DNA from: Streptacidiphilus sp. PB12-B1b
GTDB taxonomy: Bacteria > Actinomycetota > Actinomycetes > Streptomycetales > Streptomycetaceae
Assembly (NCBI RefSeq): GCF_014084125.1
Contig: NZ_CP048405.1
Location: forward strand, 1,736,001-1,800,000
Direction of reading: 5' to 3'
Length of the DNA stretch: 64,000 nt
Under the pieces are notes generated by a model. The model was given only the letters and a program-made list of their open reading frames with translations. It did not search any database and was not told the DNA's origin. Position numbers and translations under genes: made by a program. Shown one piece after another: positions 56,040-64,000 of this stretch; the first letter of the stretch is position 1, and every line of letters begins with the position of its first letter.

Positions 56040-57416
56040 TTATGCCTGCGGGAGGAAGTCGATGCTCACAGGCCAGCCAGGGTTTCGGAGGGATCGGGCC
56101 AGGGCCTCCGTCAGCTTCATCGGCATGACGTGATCGGTTAGCAGGCTCCTGGTCTCGGTTCCCCGCAGCCAGTTCTTCATCAGGCGCCGGTTACTGTCGC
56201 TGTGGAAGACGCCGTTGAAGGTCTCGGTGGACACGTAACGCTCGCTGGGCAGCAGAGAGGCGTTGGCGCGGGACGTGATCCGGGCGAATGCGTCGACCTT
56301 GTCGGGGTTCGCATCCTGGGGCACGTCGAAGCAGTGCACATGAGTGGAGAAGAGAGTGGACAGCTGGGCCTCGATCTCCACGCTTGACGTGCGGCCGTTC
56401 TTGTTGTAGAGGTCCGGGGGCAAGTCCTTCCAGTTCCGGACCGAAGGGGTGGTCTGCTCGAAGGACAGCGTGCCGAGTGTCAGCGTCCGGGCGGAATCGG
56501 CGTCCACGAGCCGGAAGGTTGACGTGATGTCGGTCTCGCCGAACCGCTGGTCCTCCGATGCACTGACTGCCCACCGCGGCGAGTCGTCATCGAACTCCCT
56601 GGCGCTGGGCACCGGGATCCTCGCGTGCTGGTCGACCGGGAACGCGCCGAACGAGCTGACCTCCAGCCGGAACCGACGGTCGGGGAACACCAGCGAGTTC
56701 AGGGAGAGGAATTGAACGGCGAGATCGACGTAGTGGTAGGCGCCGTGCATCATCATCCCGTAGCCGTACTTGTACGGGTGATCGTCGCGCGTCTCGTACT
56801 CGTGCTGCAGGTTCCACACGCCGCCGGCCGCACGGAGGTGGAAGGAGGTGAGTGGTGCCTTCCACCGAGCCATGCGCTCGCGCAGCGCGTCGACGGCCTT
56901 CTCGTTGTAGATGGGGTGATACCTGCCCAGGCTCATCACGGAATGCCTGGCTGGGCTGCCGTAGGACGCGCCGACCAGGTCCTCCATGATCTTGCTGATG
57001 TGGGAGGGGGCGAAGCGTCCGTTCGCCATCGGCGCCAGCACGGGCTTCTCGACGAGCGAGTCGACGTCGTTCTCCACGCAGTAGCGCAGGTATACCTCGT
57101 GGGCTTGTACCTCGGTCGCTATGTAGACCATCAGCGGTCCGCTCCGGGCGCGGATTCCGTTCAAGGCATCCGTGACCACTTCGGGCTGAACCAGGCTGGG
57201 CCGCAGCGGTGATGAGCCCGGGAGGTAGACCACCTCGCGAGGCTTGAAGCTGACGGAGGCGATGCGTTCGTCGACCTCAGCCCGCGCCGACTCGAGGTCG
57301 ACGATCGAGTACGAGTCGAGGTGGCCCGCCCTGACAGCAGCTTCGATGCAGGGCAGGTACTTCCGGGCAACGATCTCGTCGAATCCGACAACTATGAGGT
57401 GACGAACAGACAGCAT
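56040..57416 (-). CDS. Gfo/Idh/MocA-like oxidoreductase
   Basis: The protein has 458 residues. The N-terminal Rossmann-like part reads LIVVGFDEIVARKYLPCIEA, then a region equivalent to the family's EKP (VDSLVEKPVLAPMANGRF). The C-terminal part has the mixed-sheet domain (FHLRAAGGVWNLQHEYETRD, YGYGMMMHGAYHYVDLAVQF). The glycine motif of the NAD site is unusual (GFDEIVARK), so cofactor binding is less certain. AAGGAG lies nine bases before the ATG. It is the first gene of the unit with the methyltransferase and GT2. A sugar substrate is inference from these neighbours. Confidence 0.72.
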   Translation of the reverse strand: MLSVRHLIVVGFDEIVARKYLPCIEAAVRAGHLDSYSIVDLESARAEVDERIASVSFKPREVVYLPGSSPLRPSLVQPEVVTDALNGIRARSGPLMVYIATEVQAHEVYLRYCVENDVDSLVEKPVLAPMANGRFAPSHISKIMEDLVGASYGSPARHSVMSLGRYHPIYNEKAVDALRERMARWKAPLTSFHLRAAGGVWNLQHEYETRDDHPYKYGYGMMMHGAYHYVDLAVQFLSLNSLVFPDRRFRLEVSSFGAFPVDQHARIPVPSAREFDDDSPRWAVSASEDQRFGETDITSTFRLVDADSARTLTLGTLSFEQTTPSVRNWKDLPPDLYNKNGRTSSVEIEAQLSTLFSTHVHCFDVPQDANPDKVDAFARITSRANASLLPSERYVSTETFNGVFHSDSNRRLMKNWLRGTETRSLLTDHVMPMKLTEALARSLRNPGWPVSIDFLPQA

Positions 57417-57564
57417 GGGCCGTTCTCCTTGCATGAGAGTGGACTTCCGGGACATGGGGTTCATCGCACACCGGACCGATTCGCTGCAGCCGTTCCTGTC
57501 CTGGCGGATCCCGATCGTAGGAGGGTGTGCTCCCGCGAGAGGAGTACTCGAAGGCCGATGCATG

Positions 57565-57583
57565 CGGACAAAGTCCTTGTCCG
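57565..57583. promoter_or_regulatory. Palindrome CGGACAA-N5-TTGTCCG, possible operator
   Basis: Seven-base perfect arms surround AGTCC in the 438-base gap between the divergent Gfo/Idh-type and HTH-kinase genes. It is well placed to bind the HTH protein next to it. The rest of the gap shows no gene. Confidence 0.5.
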
Positions 57584-57854
57584 TATGTGGCGGATCGAGC
57601 GGCGTGCATCCGTCGCAGCGGCAGCGCCAACTCGATACCTCGATAAGCCCAGTGGCACCGTGCCAAGCGCCGGCGGGGGCAGTACGCGTGCCGGTCCAGT
57701 ACCCGGCGGAGCGGGCTTCGTTGACGTGTGGCTTTCGCTCCAATGCATGGGTACATGACAGCGGTCACGTCCGGCCTGCCGTATCACGTCGGATTCGTGA
57801 ACCTGTTCACCGACGGGCCCTATAAGTTTTCAACATCCGCTTACACAGGCGTTC

Positions 57855-58922
57855 ATGACGGGCAGACTTAGGATTCTGATCATGACGACGGCAGGACAGG
57901 CGGTGGTCGACGTGGGCAAGCTCCGCGCCGGATGGCGACCGGAGAGGTTACGAGAGCAGCGCGAGGCGCACGGGCTGACGCTGGAAGGGGCCGGCGAGAG
58001 ACTGCGCGACGTGGTCCGGGCAGCCGGACTGACGGTGCCTGCCGCGAACTTCCAAACCTTGTGGCAGCACGAGCAGGGTGAGATCTACCCGGGCCCCCAC
58101 TACCGTCGCGCGTACTGCCTGCTCTACAGGGCGACGGAGCCAGAACTCGGATTCCGTCTGGGGCTGCCTGGCGAGAAGGCCCGCATGGTGCTCACCCCGT
58201 CTGCCGAAGTGCCGCAGGACGTGAACGTCCTGGCGGTGGAGCGGGCACTGTCTCAGATCGCGCCCGGCAGCGACGCCGCCGACGCGAGGCTCCTGCATCA
58301 GCGCATCCTGGACGCCTGGAAACGACGCCACACCGGCGGGGATCCGAACCGGCCGACTCTCGTCCTGGTCGGTGGCCACGCCGGGAGTGGGAAGTCCGAG
58401 TTCGCCCGGTTCATCTCTCAGCTCACAGGCTGGCCCGTGCTCGACAAGGACCCTCTCACCCGACCTCTGGTGGAGCGCCTGCTCACCGCCCTCGGCGCAG
58501 ATCCGAATGATCGGCACACGGCGCTGTACCGCGAACAGGTGCGGCCCCTGGAATATCAGTGCCTGCTTGAGGCCGCCTACTCCAACGTCGACTGCTCCAT
58601 CAGCACCGTCCTCGCTGCGCCGTTCATCGCCGAACTCACCGACGCCCGCTGGATGCAGCGCCTGGTCCACCGATGCGAGGCCCGGGGCGTCTCGGTGTCT
58701 CCGATCTGGATCCAGTGCGACATCGACACCATGCATGAGTACATCGGCTTCCGCTCGGCCGCCCGTGATTCCTGGAAGCTTCAGCACTGGGATGACTACG
58801 CGGGCGGCATCGACACCGAACTGCGCCCCACCGTGCCACACCTCGTGGTCGACAACCGCCTCGGGGCAGCCATCTCCCTCACCGACCAGGCTCGGCAAGT
58901 CTTCGGAACGGTCTTCTCATGA
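57855..58922 (+). CDS. HTH-domain P-loop kinase (XRE + AAA_33)
   Basis: The 355-residue protein joins an XRE-like helix-turn-helix (about residues 25-90: RPERLREQREAHGLTLEGAG, ANFQTLWQHEQGEIYPGPHY) to a P-loop kinase domain. The Walker A is VLVGGHAGSGKSEFARFISQ (about 170-190), DKDPLTRPLVERL resembles the acceptor loop of gluconate/zeta-toxin-like kinases, and RCEARGVSVSPIWIQCDID gives the later strand. An ATG at 57882 is an alternative start. It overlaps the next kinase by ATGA. A self-regulating kinase that reads out a small molecule is inference. Confidence 0.75.
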   Translation: MTGRLRILIMTTAGQAVVDVGKLRAGWRPERLREQREAHGLTLEGAGERLRDVVRAAGLTVPAANFQTLWQHEQGEIYPGPHYRRAYCLLYRATEPELGFRLGLPGEKARMVLTPSAEVPQDVNVLAVERALSQIAPGSDAADARLLHQRILDAWKRRHTGGDPNRPTLVLVGGHAGSGKSEFARFISQLTGWPVLDKDPLTRPLVERLLTALGADPNDRHTALYREQVRPLEYQCLLEAAYSNVDCSISTVLAAPFIAELTDARWMQRLVHRCEARGVSVSPIWIQCDIDTMHEYIGFRSAARDSWKLQHWDDYAGGIDTELRPTVPHLVVDNRLGAAISLTDQARQVFGTVFS

Positions 58923-59485
58923 ACCACGGCATCGTCCTGTACGGGCCCCCGGCCTCCGGCAAAGACACGGTCACTGCAGCGCTCCAGCGTCTCGACGGGC
59001 GCATTCGGCCCTTCACCCGCCTCAAGATCGGCGGCGGGCGCACTCAGGGCTACCGTCTCGGCACCCCCGAACAGTTGCGGGCTCTGGAGGCCGATGGTGA
59101 CGTGCTGTACCGCAACGAGCGCTATGGCAACACCTACGTTGTTGATCGGCCCGGGCTGGACGCGATCATCGAGCAGGGTGCGGTACCGGTGGTACACCTG
59201 GGGCAGATCATCGGTGTGGAGGCATTGGTCGAACGGTACCCGGCCCGTTGGCTGTTGGTACGACTCGACTGCCCCCGGGACGTTACCCGGCAGCGATCGA
59301 TCGACCGCGGCGACGCCGACACGGAAGCCCGTCTGGACGCGTGGGACGCGACTGCGGCGGACCTGGCGGAACACCCGGACACGCACTGGCATGTCCAACT
59401 GGCCACCCATCTCCAGGAACCGGAGGAGTCTGCACGCTGGATTCTCAAGGTGCCGGACTTTCAGGCGAGGTCGACCGCTCACTGA
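58919..59485 (+). CDS. Guanylate-kinase-like P-loop kinase
   Basis: The 188-residue protein has Walker A GIVLYGPPASGKDTVTAALQ, a nucleotide-acceptor-like FTRLKIGGGRTQGYRLG, YGNTYVVDRPGLDAIIEQGA and WLLVRLDCPRDVTRQRSIDR. It follows the guanylate kinase plan, but the canonical GMP-binding residues are not all apparent, so the substrate may differ. It overlaps the HTH-kinase gene by ATGA and ends opposite the DUF1932 gene, with a 41-base convergent overlap. Confidence 0.75.
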   Translation: MNHGIVLYGPPASGKDTVTAALQRLDGRIRPFTRLKIGGGRTQGYRLGTPEQLRALEADGDVLYRNERYGNTYVVDRPGLDAIIEQGAVPVVHLGQIIGVEALVERYPARWLLVRLDCPRDVTRQRSIDRGDADTEARLDAWDATAADLAEHPDTHWHVQLATHLQEPEESARWILKVPDFQARSTAH

Positions 59486-60326
59486 CGGCATGCTGCCGTA
59501 GAAGTTCCAGGGCGTCGGAGACGGACAGTTCGTCGTCCTTGGCGGTGTCCCAGCGGTTCAGGGCGCTGGCCGCTGACCGAAGCATGTCGCCCGGCAGACG
59601 GCTGGCCTCCAGCATATCGGCGGCCTCCAGCATCTCGGGACCCCAGCGCCAGGCACGTGCAGCCGTCTTGGGGATGTAGTCGATCTGTTGAAGATAGCCT
59701 CCCGAGCGCTGTGCGGCGATCTCCAGCAACTCCTCTCCGGCACCGTGGTCCACGGCCGCTGCGTAGGCGATCGCAGCCAAGACCCGCGACGCCTTCTGGT
59801 AGGCGCTGTAGGAGAGCTTGAGCGCCGACGCGGCCCCCAACTTCTCGCCCAGGACCCGGGTGCGGACATCCGTCTCCGTGAACAGTCCCTCCACCAGTGC
59901 GGCGGCGACCACGTCGCCGGCGAGGTAGAGACACGGGCGCTTCCCACCGCGCGGCGGCGAGCCCACCACCGCACCGTCCAGGACCAGTGCCCTCGGCAAG
60001 CGGGTCGCGATCCGCCGCGTCCGCTCCGGGGAGATCGCGTTAGCCTCCACGAACACGCCCTCGAATCCGTGTTCCGAAACCTGCCCGGCAAGGTCCTCGG
60101 CCGCAGCGGGTGGGCACACGCTCAGCACGACGTCACTGGCCTCCAGGAGACTGCCGACCGTCGCCACCGGTTCCAGCCCGGCCTCAGCCGCCCGGGCAGA
60201 GGTAATGGTGCTTCGGCCCACTGGGCACCAAAGCACCCTCGTGCCGACTGCACGCAGCTGCGCGCCGATAGCGGCTCCCATGGCCCCTGGGTGCAGTAGC
60301 CCTACGACCTCCGATCGACCCGTCAT
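59445..60326 (-). CDS. NAD(P)-dependent dehydrogenase with DUF1932 domain
   Basis: The 293-residue protein has an N-terminal 6-phosphogluconate/3-hydroxyisobutyrate dehydrogenase-like Rossmann domain (VGLLHPGAMGAAIGAQLRAV, SDVVLSVCPPAAAEDLA, FVEANAISPERT, LVLDGAVVGSPPRGG). The C-terminal DUF1932 domain has LGAASALKLSYSAYQKASRV with the catalytic Lys. It overlaps the HAD gene stop by ATGA and would act with it on a phosphorylated metabolite. Confidence 0.82.
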   Translation of the reverse strand: MTGRSEVVGLLHPGAMGAAIGAQLRAVGTRVLWCPVGRSTITSARAAEAGLEPVATVGSLLEASDVVLSVCPPAAAEDLAGQVSEHGFEGVFVEANAISPERTRRIATRLPRALVLDGAVVGSPPRGGKRPCLYLAGDVVAAALVEGLFTETDVRTRVLGEKLGAASALKLSYSAYQKASRVLAAIAYAAAVDHGAGEELLEIAAQRSGGYLQQIDYIPKTAARAWRWGPEMLEAADMLEASRLPGDMLRSAASALNRWDTAKDDELSVSDALELLRQHAVSERSTSPESPAP

Positions 60327-60976
60327 CGTCCACCCGCCGTTGGCAGGCTGAGGAGGATGTCCAGCGCGCCCCGGGCGTCAGGAACCACGTGGTCGGCGGC
60401 GGTTTCCCCGCTCGGAGTGTGGGATATCCAGATGGTGCGCAGCCCGACGGCGCGGGCGCCGCCAATGTCGTTCACTGGGTTGTCGCCCACCATCCAGCCG
60501 TCCCGTGACAGCTCTACCCCGCACAGCTCTGCGGCACGGGCGAAGATCCCGGGGTCCGGCTTTCGAAGGCCCACCTCCTCGGAGATGCAAAGTACGTCCA
60601 CGCGCTCGCCAATGCCAGTCCGACTCAGCTTCGCGCGCTGGATGTCACCCGGTCCGTTCGTCACCACGGCTACCCGCCAACCCGAGTCGCGAAGCGCCCC
60701 TAGACCTGCCAGGACCTCGGGGGCGCAAGATACCGCCGCCGCCATTCCCTCGCAGTACCGCGCCCACAACTCGTCGATGGGAACCCGAACGCCGAACAGC
60801 CTGTCGAACTGCTCGAAGTCGCGGAGGCAGGCTCGCTCGCGCATAGTTTCCAGCAGCCACTGCTCCACCTCGTCGCCCAGGTCGAGGTCTGCGGCGAAGC
60901 TGTGCACGCACTCGCGGAACCCGCTTTGACGGTCGACCAACGTGTCGTCCAGGTCGAAGAACGCGAGTCTCTTCAT
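60323..60976 (-). CDS. HAD-family phosphatase
   Basis: The 217-residue enzyme has all four HAD motifs: LAFFDLDDTLVDR (nucleophile Asp), VAVVTNGPGD, GLRKPDPGIF with Lys, and WMVGDNPVNDIGGARAVGL. It removes phosphate from a small metabolite in the manner of phosphoglycolate or pyrimidine-nucleotide phosphatases. It is the first gene of a two-gene unit with the DUF1932 dehydrogenase. Confidence 0.84.
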   Translation of the reverse strand: MKRLAFFDLDDTLVDRQSGFRECVHSFAADLDLGDEVEQWLLETMRERACLRDFEQFDRLFGVRVPIDELWARYCEGMAAAVSCAPEVLAGLGALRDSGWRVAVVTNGPGDIQRAKLSRTGIGERVDVLCISEEVGLRKPDPGIFARAAELCGVELSRDGWMVGDNPVNDIGGARAVGLRTIWISHTPSGETAADHVVPDARGALDILLSLPTAGGR

Positions 60977-61145
60977 GGGCCCGACCCTATCCGCCAGACG
61001 ACTCTTTGGGCGGCACGAGATGACGAGCGGACCTCAGCCGACCGCCCTGCGGCGTGACCGCGGGGACGGCTGGCATGCAGGGCGAGGCGCGCGGGCACGT
61101 GGCGTCGGCTGTCGACGGCGGCTGTGCAGTTCCCCGCGACTCAGG

Positions 61146-61676
61146 TCAGACGCCGTGGAAACTGACGATAAAACGGAGGTTGATGTTGCGCAGAGGAGCT
61201 AGCGCCATGATGCGGCATGACACTGGATCGTCGCCGCCGTGCGGCATGCGCATAGACCTGACATCGCCATCGGGGTGCACGTAGTAGTCGTGCCGGTCCC
61301 AGAGTTCCCGTGCTTCGGGACAGCCCTCCATGATGTCCTGCACAAGCTCCTTCAGCTGAGCATTGTCAGGGTTCTGGGCCTCTGCAGTCCTGATCTGTGC
61401 AAGGAAGGGAACGGCCCAGGACTCCTTCCAGTCGACCAGTTGCTCGCGAGCCTCGGGGATCAGGAACGACCACCTCATGATGTTGCCGCTGTACACCCAC
61501 GGGTACATCACCCTGCTCGGGTTGTTGTACGCAACGACATTCCAGGCGACATCAGAGATATAGGCCGGGTGCGGCAGCATTTTATCGAGAAGGCGCTGCA
61601 TATCAGCGTCCATGGCCGCCATGGCATCCGGTTCCACCCCCCGGTGCTTGGGTGCGCGCCCGATCGGCCGCACCAA
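61146..61676 (-). pseudogene. MmyB-like regulator ligand domain lacking its helix-turn-helix
   Basis: The remaining 176 codons encode the sensor domain only: AAMDADMQRLLDKMLPHPAY, ISDVAWNVVAYNNPSRVMYP, HDYYVHPDGDVRSMRMPHG and NLRFIVSFHGV at the end. Full proteins of this family start with an XRE domain of about 80-100 residues. Upstream of RGVEPDAM the sequence no longer matches. The candidate start is a weak TTG. The likely cause is a recombination break near 61680, next to the methyltransferase gene. Confidence 0.65.
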
Positions 61677-61834
61677 ACGACCCCGGATTCGGCCCCGGGG
61701 CGCGGCGGAAGCTCGTTAGGTGCGGCCGGAGATCGCGGCTAATGTCCAGCCAACCCCGCACCTGGACAGCCCTTTTCCGGCGGTCCGCCGGTGTCCGGGC
61801 TCTCCTTCCCCGTGCCCTGATTCGAGGCCCCGCC

Positions 61835-62587
61835 ATGAGCTACACCCTGCACCGAGGCGACGCCCTCACCGTGCTCAAGACCATGCCCGACGAGAGCATC
61901 CACGCCGTCATCACCGACCCGCCGTACAACTCCGGCGGGCGCACCAGCAGCGAGCGCACCGCCCGCACCGCCCGCGCGAAGTACACCAGCGGGGACGCCA
62001 CCCACGACCTCCAGAACTTCCCCGGCGAGAACCGCGACCAGCGCTCCTACCGCGCCTGGCTGACCGCCCTGCTCACCGAGTCCTACCGGGCCGCGGTCGA
62101 GCACACCGTGGCGATGGTCTTCACCGACTGGCGCCAGGAGCCCACCACCTCCGACGCCCTCCAGATGGCCGGCTGGACCTGGTCGGGCACCATCCCCTGG
62201 ATCAAGCCCGCCAGCCGCCCCCGCAAGGGCGGCTTCAAGCAGAGCGCCGAACTGATCGTCTGGGGCGTCAAGGGCACCCTCGACAAGGACCGCGACCTCT
62301 ACCTCCCCGGCCACTTCATCGCCTCACAGCCCCGCAAGGACCGCGTCCACATCACCCAGAAGCCCGTCGAGGTCATGCAGCAGCTCGTCCAGATCTGCCC
62401 CGAGGGCGGCACCGTCCTGGACCCCTTCACCGGCTCCGGCTCCACGGGCGTCGCCGCCCTGCGCGAGGGCCGGAACTTCGTCGGCGTCGAACTCTCCACC
62501 CACTACGCCGACATCGCCGAGGACCGCCTGCGCAAGGAACTGCGCCGCGACGCCTACGTCCTCGCCGGCCCCGAGGCCGACGCATGA
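61835..62587 (+). CDS. DNA methyltransferase, DPPY type (orphan, phage/ICE-like)
   Basis: The 250-residue enzyme has motif IV VITDPPYNSGG near the N-terminus (about residues 29-39) and the SAM motif DPFTGSGSTGVAALREGR near residue 195. This is the beta order of N6-adenine or N4-cytosine methyltransferases. ITQKPVEVMQQLVQIC and FVGVELSTHYADIAEDRL complete the family pattern. No restriction enzyme lies beside it. It converges on a strong terminator shared with the DUF5655 remnant. Small methyltransferases of this kind are common in actinomycete phages and integrative elements. Confidence 0.85.
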   Translation: MSYTLHRGDALTVLKTMPDESIHAVITDPPYNSGGRTSSERTARTARAKYTSGDATHDLQNFPGENRDQRSYRAWLTALLTESYRAAVEHTVAMVFTDWRQEPTTSDALQMAGWTWSGTIPWIKPASRPRKGGFKQSAELIVWGVKGTLDKDRDLYLPGHFIASQPRKDRVHITQKPVEVMQQLVQICPEGGTVLDPFTGSGSTGVAALREGRNFVGVELSTHYADIAEDRLRKELRRDAYVLAGPEADA

Positions 62588-62629
62588 CCGCGACCCCCGC
62601 CACCGCACCGCCGGCAGGCCGCAGACGCA

Positions 62630-62678
62630 CGAGGGCGGTTGGTGCGGCGGAACTCTCTCGCCGCACCAACCGCCCTCG
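62630..62678. terminator. Bidirectional terminator between the methyltransferase and DUF5655 genes
   Basis: CGAGGGCGGTTGGTGCGGCG (62630-62649) pairs perfectly with 62659-62678 in a 20-base stem with a 9-base loop (GAACTCTCT). Confidence 0.88.
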
Positions 62679-62686
62679 ACCCCGAG

Positions 62687-63409
62687 TCAGGCCGCCTCGA
62701 ACGCCCGCCGAAACAGCGGCGCCGCCCGCTCCACGTCCTCCGCCGTGGAGACCTTCACCTCCAGGTCTCCCGTACCCAGGTGACCGATCCCGCGCAGGTC
62801 CCGGGTGAACCCCTCCTCCAGCTCCACCGTGTCCGGGTCCAGCCGCAGGGTCACCAGCACCTGCCCCAGCGAGGGCCGGAACACCACTGAGCCCAGGTTC
62901 CGCATCCGCCGGTAGGCGATGTAGTGCCGCAGCGGCACCACTTCCACCTCACCCCACGCACACAGTGACTCGTCCACCTCTCCGTACAGGTCCCGCAGGC
63001 ACTCTGGCACCGCCACCACCCCCGGGACACCTACCTCTACCTCGGCCGCAACCTCGGCGATCCCCTCAGACACGGGCTGCTCGACCTCGTCCGCCGCCGA
63101 GACCCACGAAACGGAGTCCACCAGGTGCAGCGCCAGCAGCCCCTCCCCGCCGTCGTCGAACACCCGGTAGCGCACCAGGTCCACCGGCTCGCGACGCTCC
63201 TGGACCATGACCCGGTCATGGTTGGAGAAGCCGGCCGCGACGCACACCGCCCGAGGCCGGCGCCAGTCAACCGCCGCTGCGGCCTTCTCGCCGAGCCGCT
63301 CACGCACCAGCGCCTCGAACTCCAGCCGCGCCGACTTCAGCCAGGCCACGTAGAAAATGGCCTGCGTCACCACCCCGGCATCCACCCCGCGCTTGAACTC
63401 GATCTTACC
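62687..63409 (-). pseudogene. NucS-like/DUF5655 protein, N-terminally truncated
   Basis: The C-terminal part is DUF5655 (VPLRHYIAYRRMRNLGSVVF, GFTRDLRGIGHLGTGDLEVK, PLFRRAFEAA). Before it lies the end of a RecB/NucS-like nuclease domain: KIEFKRGVDAGVVTQAIFYV, including the E-x-K catalytic pair, then VRERLGEKAAAAVDWRRPRA. Related proteins have about 100 further N-terminal residues. Upstream of the Lys at about 63406 the frame stays open but no longer resembles the family. A GTG at 63385 could start a shorter protein of 232 residues without the E-x-K. Confidence 0.65.
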
Positions 63410-63526
63410 GACCGCAGGTAGTGCTGCCCGTGATGTCCGTCTGGGTCTGTGACTTGGGCGTCGCGGGCTCGTTTACCGACCGTGTCCGGAGCGCCCGTCA
63501 TGTTCCGGAGTCGGTACGGAGGACGA

Positions 63527-64000
63527 GTGGCAGGGCGAGTGGTGGTCGGGGACCTGAGGGTTCAGCAGATCGAGCGGAAGGACGGGCGGCGGTCGTGGAC
63601 GATCGTGTGGCCCGAGGGCAGTCTTCACGCGGAGGCGGACCGGTTCCTGCGCGTGCACGACGGGTCAGGGACGCAGAGGACCTACGCGTACTACCTGGTG
63701 GACCACCTGCGGTGGCTAGAGCGCGAGTGCCTGGCCTTCGAGAAGGTCGTGCTGCGAGACCTTGAGCGCCACATGGGCATCGTCGGCGCGGAGGTCCTCA
63801 TGCCGCTCGGCGAGCCGTGGCGAACCGGCAAGCGCCCCTACGGCCGCTCGGCGCTGTCGACCGCGGCGGCCTGCCTGAAGGGCTTCTACCTGCACCAGTC
63901 GTCCTTGGGCGTGAACGGGGAACTCGGCAAGAAGCTCGACACCTCGCGGCTGCCCACGCGCGCGGACCGGCGCCGCGCGTTCCTGGGGCACGTGAAGAAC
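63527..64000 (+). CDS. Tyrosine recombinase (integrase), N-terminal part
   Basis: The gene runs off the right edge; 158 codons are visible. It opens VAGRVVVGDLRVQQIERKDG, has a SAM-like core-binding domain (THE region: DGSGTQRTYAYYLVDHLRWL, FEKVVLRDLERHMGIVG, LSTAAACLKGFYLHQSSLGV) and basic residues after it. The catalytic Arg-His-Tyr part lies outside. The GTG is five bases after GGAGG; an ATG at 63500 is an alternative. A nearby integrase fits the debris of an integrated element in 61.1-63.5 kb. Confidence 0.72.
   Translation, partial: MAGRVVVGDLRVQQIERKDGRRSWTIVWPEGSLHAEADRFLRVHDGSGTQRTYAYYLVDHLRWLERECLAFEKVVLRDLERHMGIVGAEVLMPLGEPWRTGKRPYGRSALSTAAACLKGFYLHQSSLGVNGELGKKLDTSRLPTRADRRRAFLGHVKN

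Overview
The window comes from a high-GC filamentous actinomycete, most likely a member of the Streptomycetaceae. The evidence is third-position GC bias throughout, frequent GTG starts, Streptomyces-type gene families and an actinobacterial RNase P RNA at 37996-38400. The species cannot be told from the sequence.

Region 1 (1-11.4 kb) holds a partial zinc-ribbon protein, a DHA2-type MFS exporter whose cytoplasmic MarR-like tail is split off by a one-base frameshift, and a sterol side-chain degradation cluster. That cluster contains a CYP125-type P450, a FadA5-type thiolase, an aldehyde dehydrogenase overlapping a P450-type ferredoxin, a metallo-beta-lactamase-fold hydrolase and the TetR regulator KstR. 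KstR-type boxes (T-N2-AAC-N2-GTT-N2-A) lie in most of its promoters. Region 2 (11.4-24.9 kb) has a glycosyltransferase / methyltransferase / cyclase-fold trio behind a perfect KstR box, an F420-type oxidoreductase, three cell-envelope genes, a methyltransferase, two DJ-1 superfamily genes and a Tat-exported phospholipase C. Region 3 (25.1-29.7 kb) is a second KstR-boxed operon with an SCP-2-type thiolase, a MaoC hydratase, a zinc alcohol dehydrogenase and a short-chain dehydrogenase. Together regions 1 and 3 give most steps for shortening a sterol side chain. Ring-degradation genes are not in the window.

Region 4 (30.1-38.5 kb) is core-like: a prolyl oligopeptidase with a glycine-rich insert, Nif3, a C4 zinc-ribbon protein read from a CTG start, an RNase HI/phosphatase that has lost most of its RNase H domain, YaaA, an RNB ribonuclease and rnpB.

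Region 5 (38.5-51.2 kb) begins just after the rnpB terminator with a complete IS5-family element and is an accessory island with weaker codon bias. It holds gene stumps (DUF3644 and an unknown gene cut against each other), a 1523-residue GHKL/Hsp90-like ATPase ending in a DUF3883 domain, a dead NUDIX gene, an XRE-TPR regulator, a second prolyl oligopeptidase, an anti-sigma-like ATPase and a phosphotransferase. The GHKL-DUF3883 gene is the best candidate here for an undescribed (possibly defence) system. Region 6 (51.4-61.0 kb) has valS, a strong pair of terminator palindromes and a small group of biosynthesis-like genes: GT2, methyltransferase, Gfo/Idh oxidoreductase, HTH-kinase, guanylate-kinase-like kinase, DUF1932 dehydrogenase and HAD phosphatase. 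Region 7 (61.1-64 kb) is mobile-element debris: a regulator lacking its HTH, an orphan DNA methyltransferase, an N-terminally truncated NucS-like/DUF5655 protein and the start of a tyrosine integrase running off the right edge.
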